Part shown: piece by piece, positions 5,287 through 5,597 of the stretch | How positions within the stretch are numbered: position 1 is the first letter of the stretch | Layout: every line of letters begins with the position of its first letter | Assembly (NCBI GenBank): GCA_031278025.1 | Contig: JAITLF010000163.1 | Location: forward strand, 1 to 5,597 | Origin: Treponema sp. | GTDB taxonomy: Bacteria > Spirochaetota > Spirochaetia > Treponematales > Breznakiellaceae | Reading direction: 5' to 3' | DNA length: 5,597 nucleotides | Translations under genes and position numbers: made by a program | The notes under the pieces: generated by a model | What the model saw: the letters and a program-made list of their open reading frames with translations, nothing else | Databases searched by the model: none | What the model was told of the DNA's origin: nothing

Positions 5287-5321
5287 CCCCGGCTATGCCG
5301 GGGCAGCACATTATTGTGCTG
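5287..5321. repeat. two back-to-back hairpins at the transposase junction
   Basis: CCCCGGCTATGCCGGGG (5287-5303) is a 7-bp perfect stem with a 3-nt loop. It is followed without a gap by CAGCACATTATTGTGCTG (5304-5321), a 6-bp perfect stem with a 6-nt loop. The first resembles the subterminal hairpins found at the ends of IS200/IS605-type elements. Transposase-like sequence begins right at the end of the second stem. An insertion-sequence end fragment is the likeliest reading, but no target site or partner end is visible. Confidence 0.7.
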
Positions 5322-5597
5322 AAGAACCACGGATACAACCTTGAGCATAACTTTGGGCATGGGGAGAAGCATGCGAGCGAGAACTTTTGCCTGTTGAACC
5401 TGGTGGCGTTTTTGTTTCACACGCTGTTGTTTTTGGGGGATGAGCAGTACCGGGGGGCCCGGAACCGGTCTGGCCGTCAGGACAATTTCTTTAGTGCGCT
5501 GAGGTACATTTTCAGTCGTTTTCTCCATGAAAACTGGCCCGCTTTTATCCTTTTCGTCTGGGGAGATGAACCCGATGGGAGATACTTTGAATTCCTG
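5295..5597 (+). pseudogene. DDE-type transposase, C-terminal remnant (cut by right edge)
   Basis: The frame is open from a TAG at 5277-5279 to the right edge. From about 5316 it reads VLKNHGYNLEHNFGHG, EKHASENFCLLNLVAFLFHT, then FFSALRYIFSRFLHENWPAF. The LKNxGYNLEHNFGHGxK...LLNLxAFxFHT pattern is one I associate with the C-terminal end of DDE transposases (often left unclassified in IS families), just after the catalytic Glu. The Asp-Asp-Glu catalytic part is absent: upstream lie hairpins, short repeats and stops. The ATG at 5295 sits inside a hairpin loop and has no ribosome binding site, so it is not taken as a real start. The first residues (MPGQHII) come from the hairpins. No frameshift is seen in the 93 codons of homologous-looking sequence. 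The IS family is uncertain. Confidence 0.7.

Noticed and set aside
5265..5528. Minus-strand ORF of 87 codons at the right end
   Set aside because: Antisense to clear transposase-like sequence; low-complexity basic composition.
4316..5597. Small toxin-antitoxin or defence system in the tRNA-adjacent region
   Set aside because: No intact pair of ORFs, no toxin or nuclease motif; the contents are explained as pseudogenes and a transposase tail.

Overview
The window looks like a spirochaete chromosome, most likely a treponeme of moderate to high GC. The main reasons are inferences from protein style: a ribose-phosphate pyrophosphokinase of about 400 residues with an N-terminal extension, and an OmpA-domain protein whose usual GHTD motif reads GHTALAG. 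I could not run a search to confirm the genus.

Layout. Positions 1 to about 764 are one long tandem array with a strict 21-bp period: a very GC-rich block (25-339), an AT-richer core (340-712) and a short GC-rich tail (713-764). Three genes follow, all on the minus strand and read from right to left: an exported OmpA-family protein (2799-4016), ribose-phosphate pyrophosphokinase prs (1561-2772, only 26 bp after the OmpA gene) and a HAD phosphatase of the pyrimidine 5'-nucleotidase type (792-1454, 106 bp after prs). They are probably partly or wholly co-transcribed. prs makes PRPP for nucleotide synthesis, and the HAD enzyme plausibly dephosphorylates a nucleotide or similar small phosphate ester. 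The array begins about 30 bp after the HAD stop codon. The HAD start lies in an odd 14-bp tandem duplication that creates a cascade of overlapping mini-ORFs.

On the plus strand, divergent from the OmpA gene, is a tRNA gene with anticodon CAT (4118-4191) and a near-consensus promoter. Its body resembles tRNA-Ile2 (CAT, lysidine-modified) more than elongator tRNA-Met.

From 4192 to the right edge I see no intact gene, only decayed ones: a small unidentified plus-strand gene broken by a frameshift and a TGA (4316 to about 4519), a minus-strand LacY/NupG-like MFS permease broken by stops, a frame change and deletions (about 4526-5114), three perfect 15-bp repeats (5212-5256), two back-to-back hairpins (5287-5321), and the C-terminal part of a DDE-type transposase running off the right edge (5295-5597). 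This is a tRNA-flanked graveyard of accessory DNA. I found no complete undescribed system. The most unusual feature is the left-hand 21-bp array, which is imperfectly palindromic in each unit and open in several reading frames.
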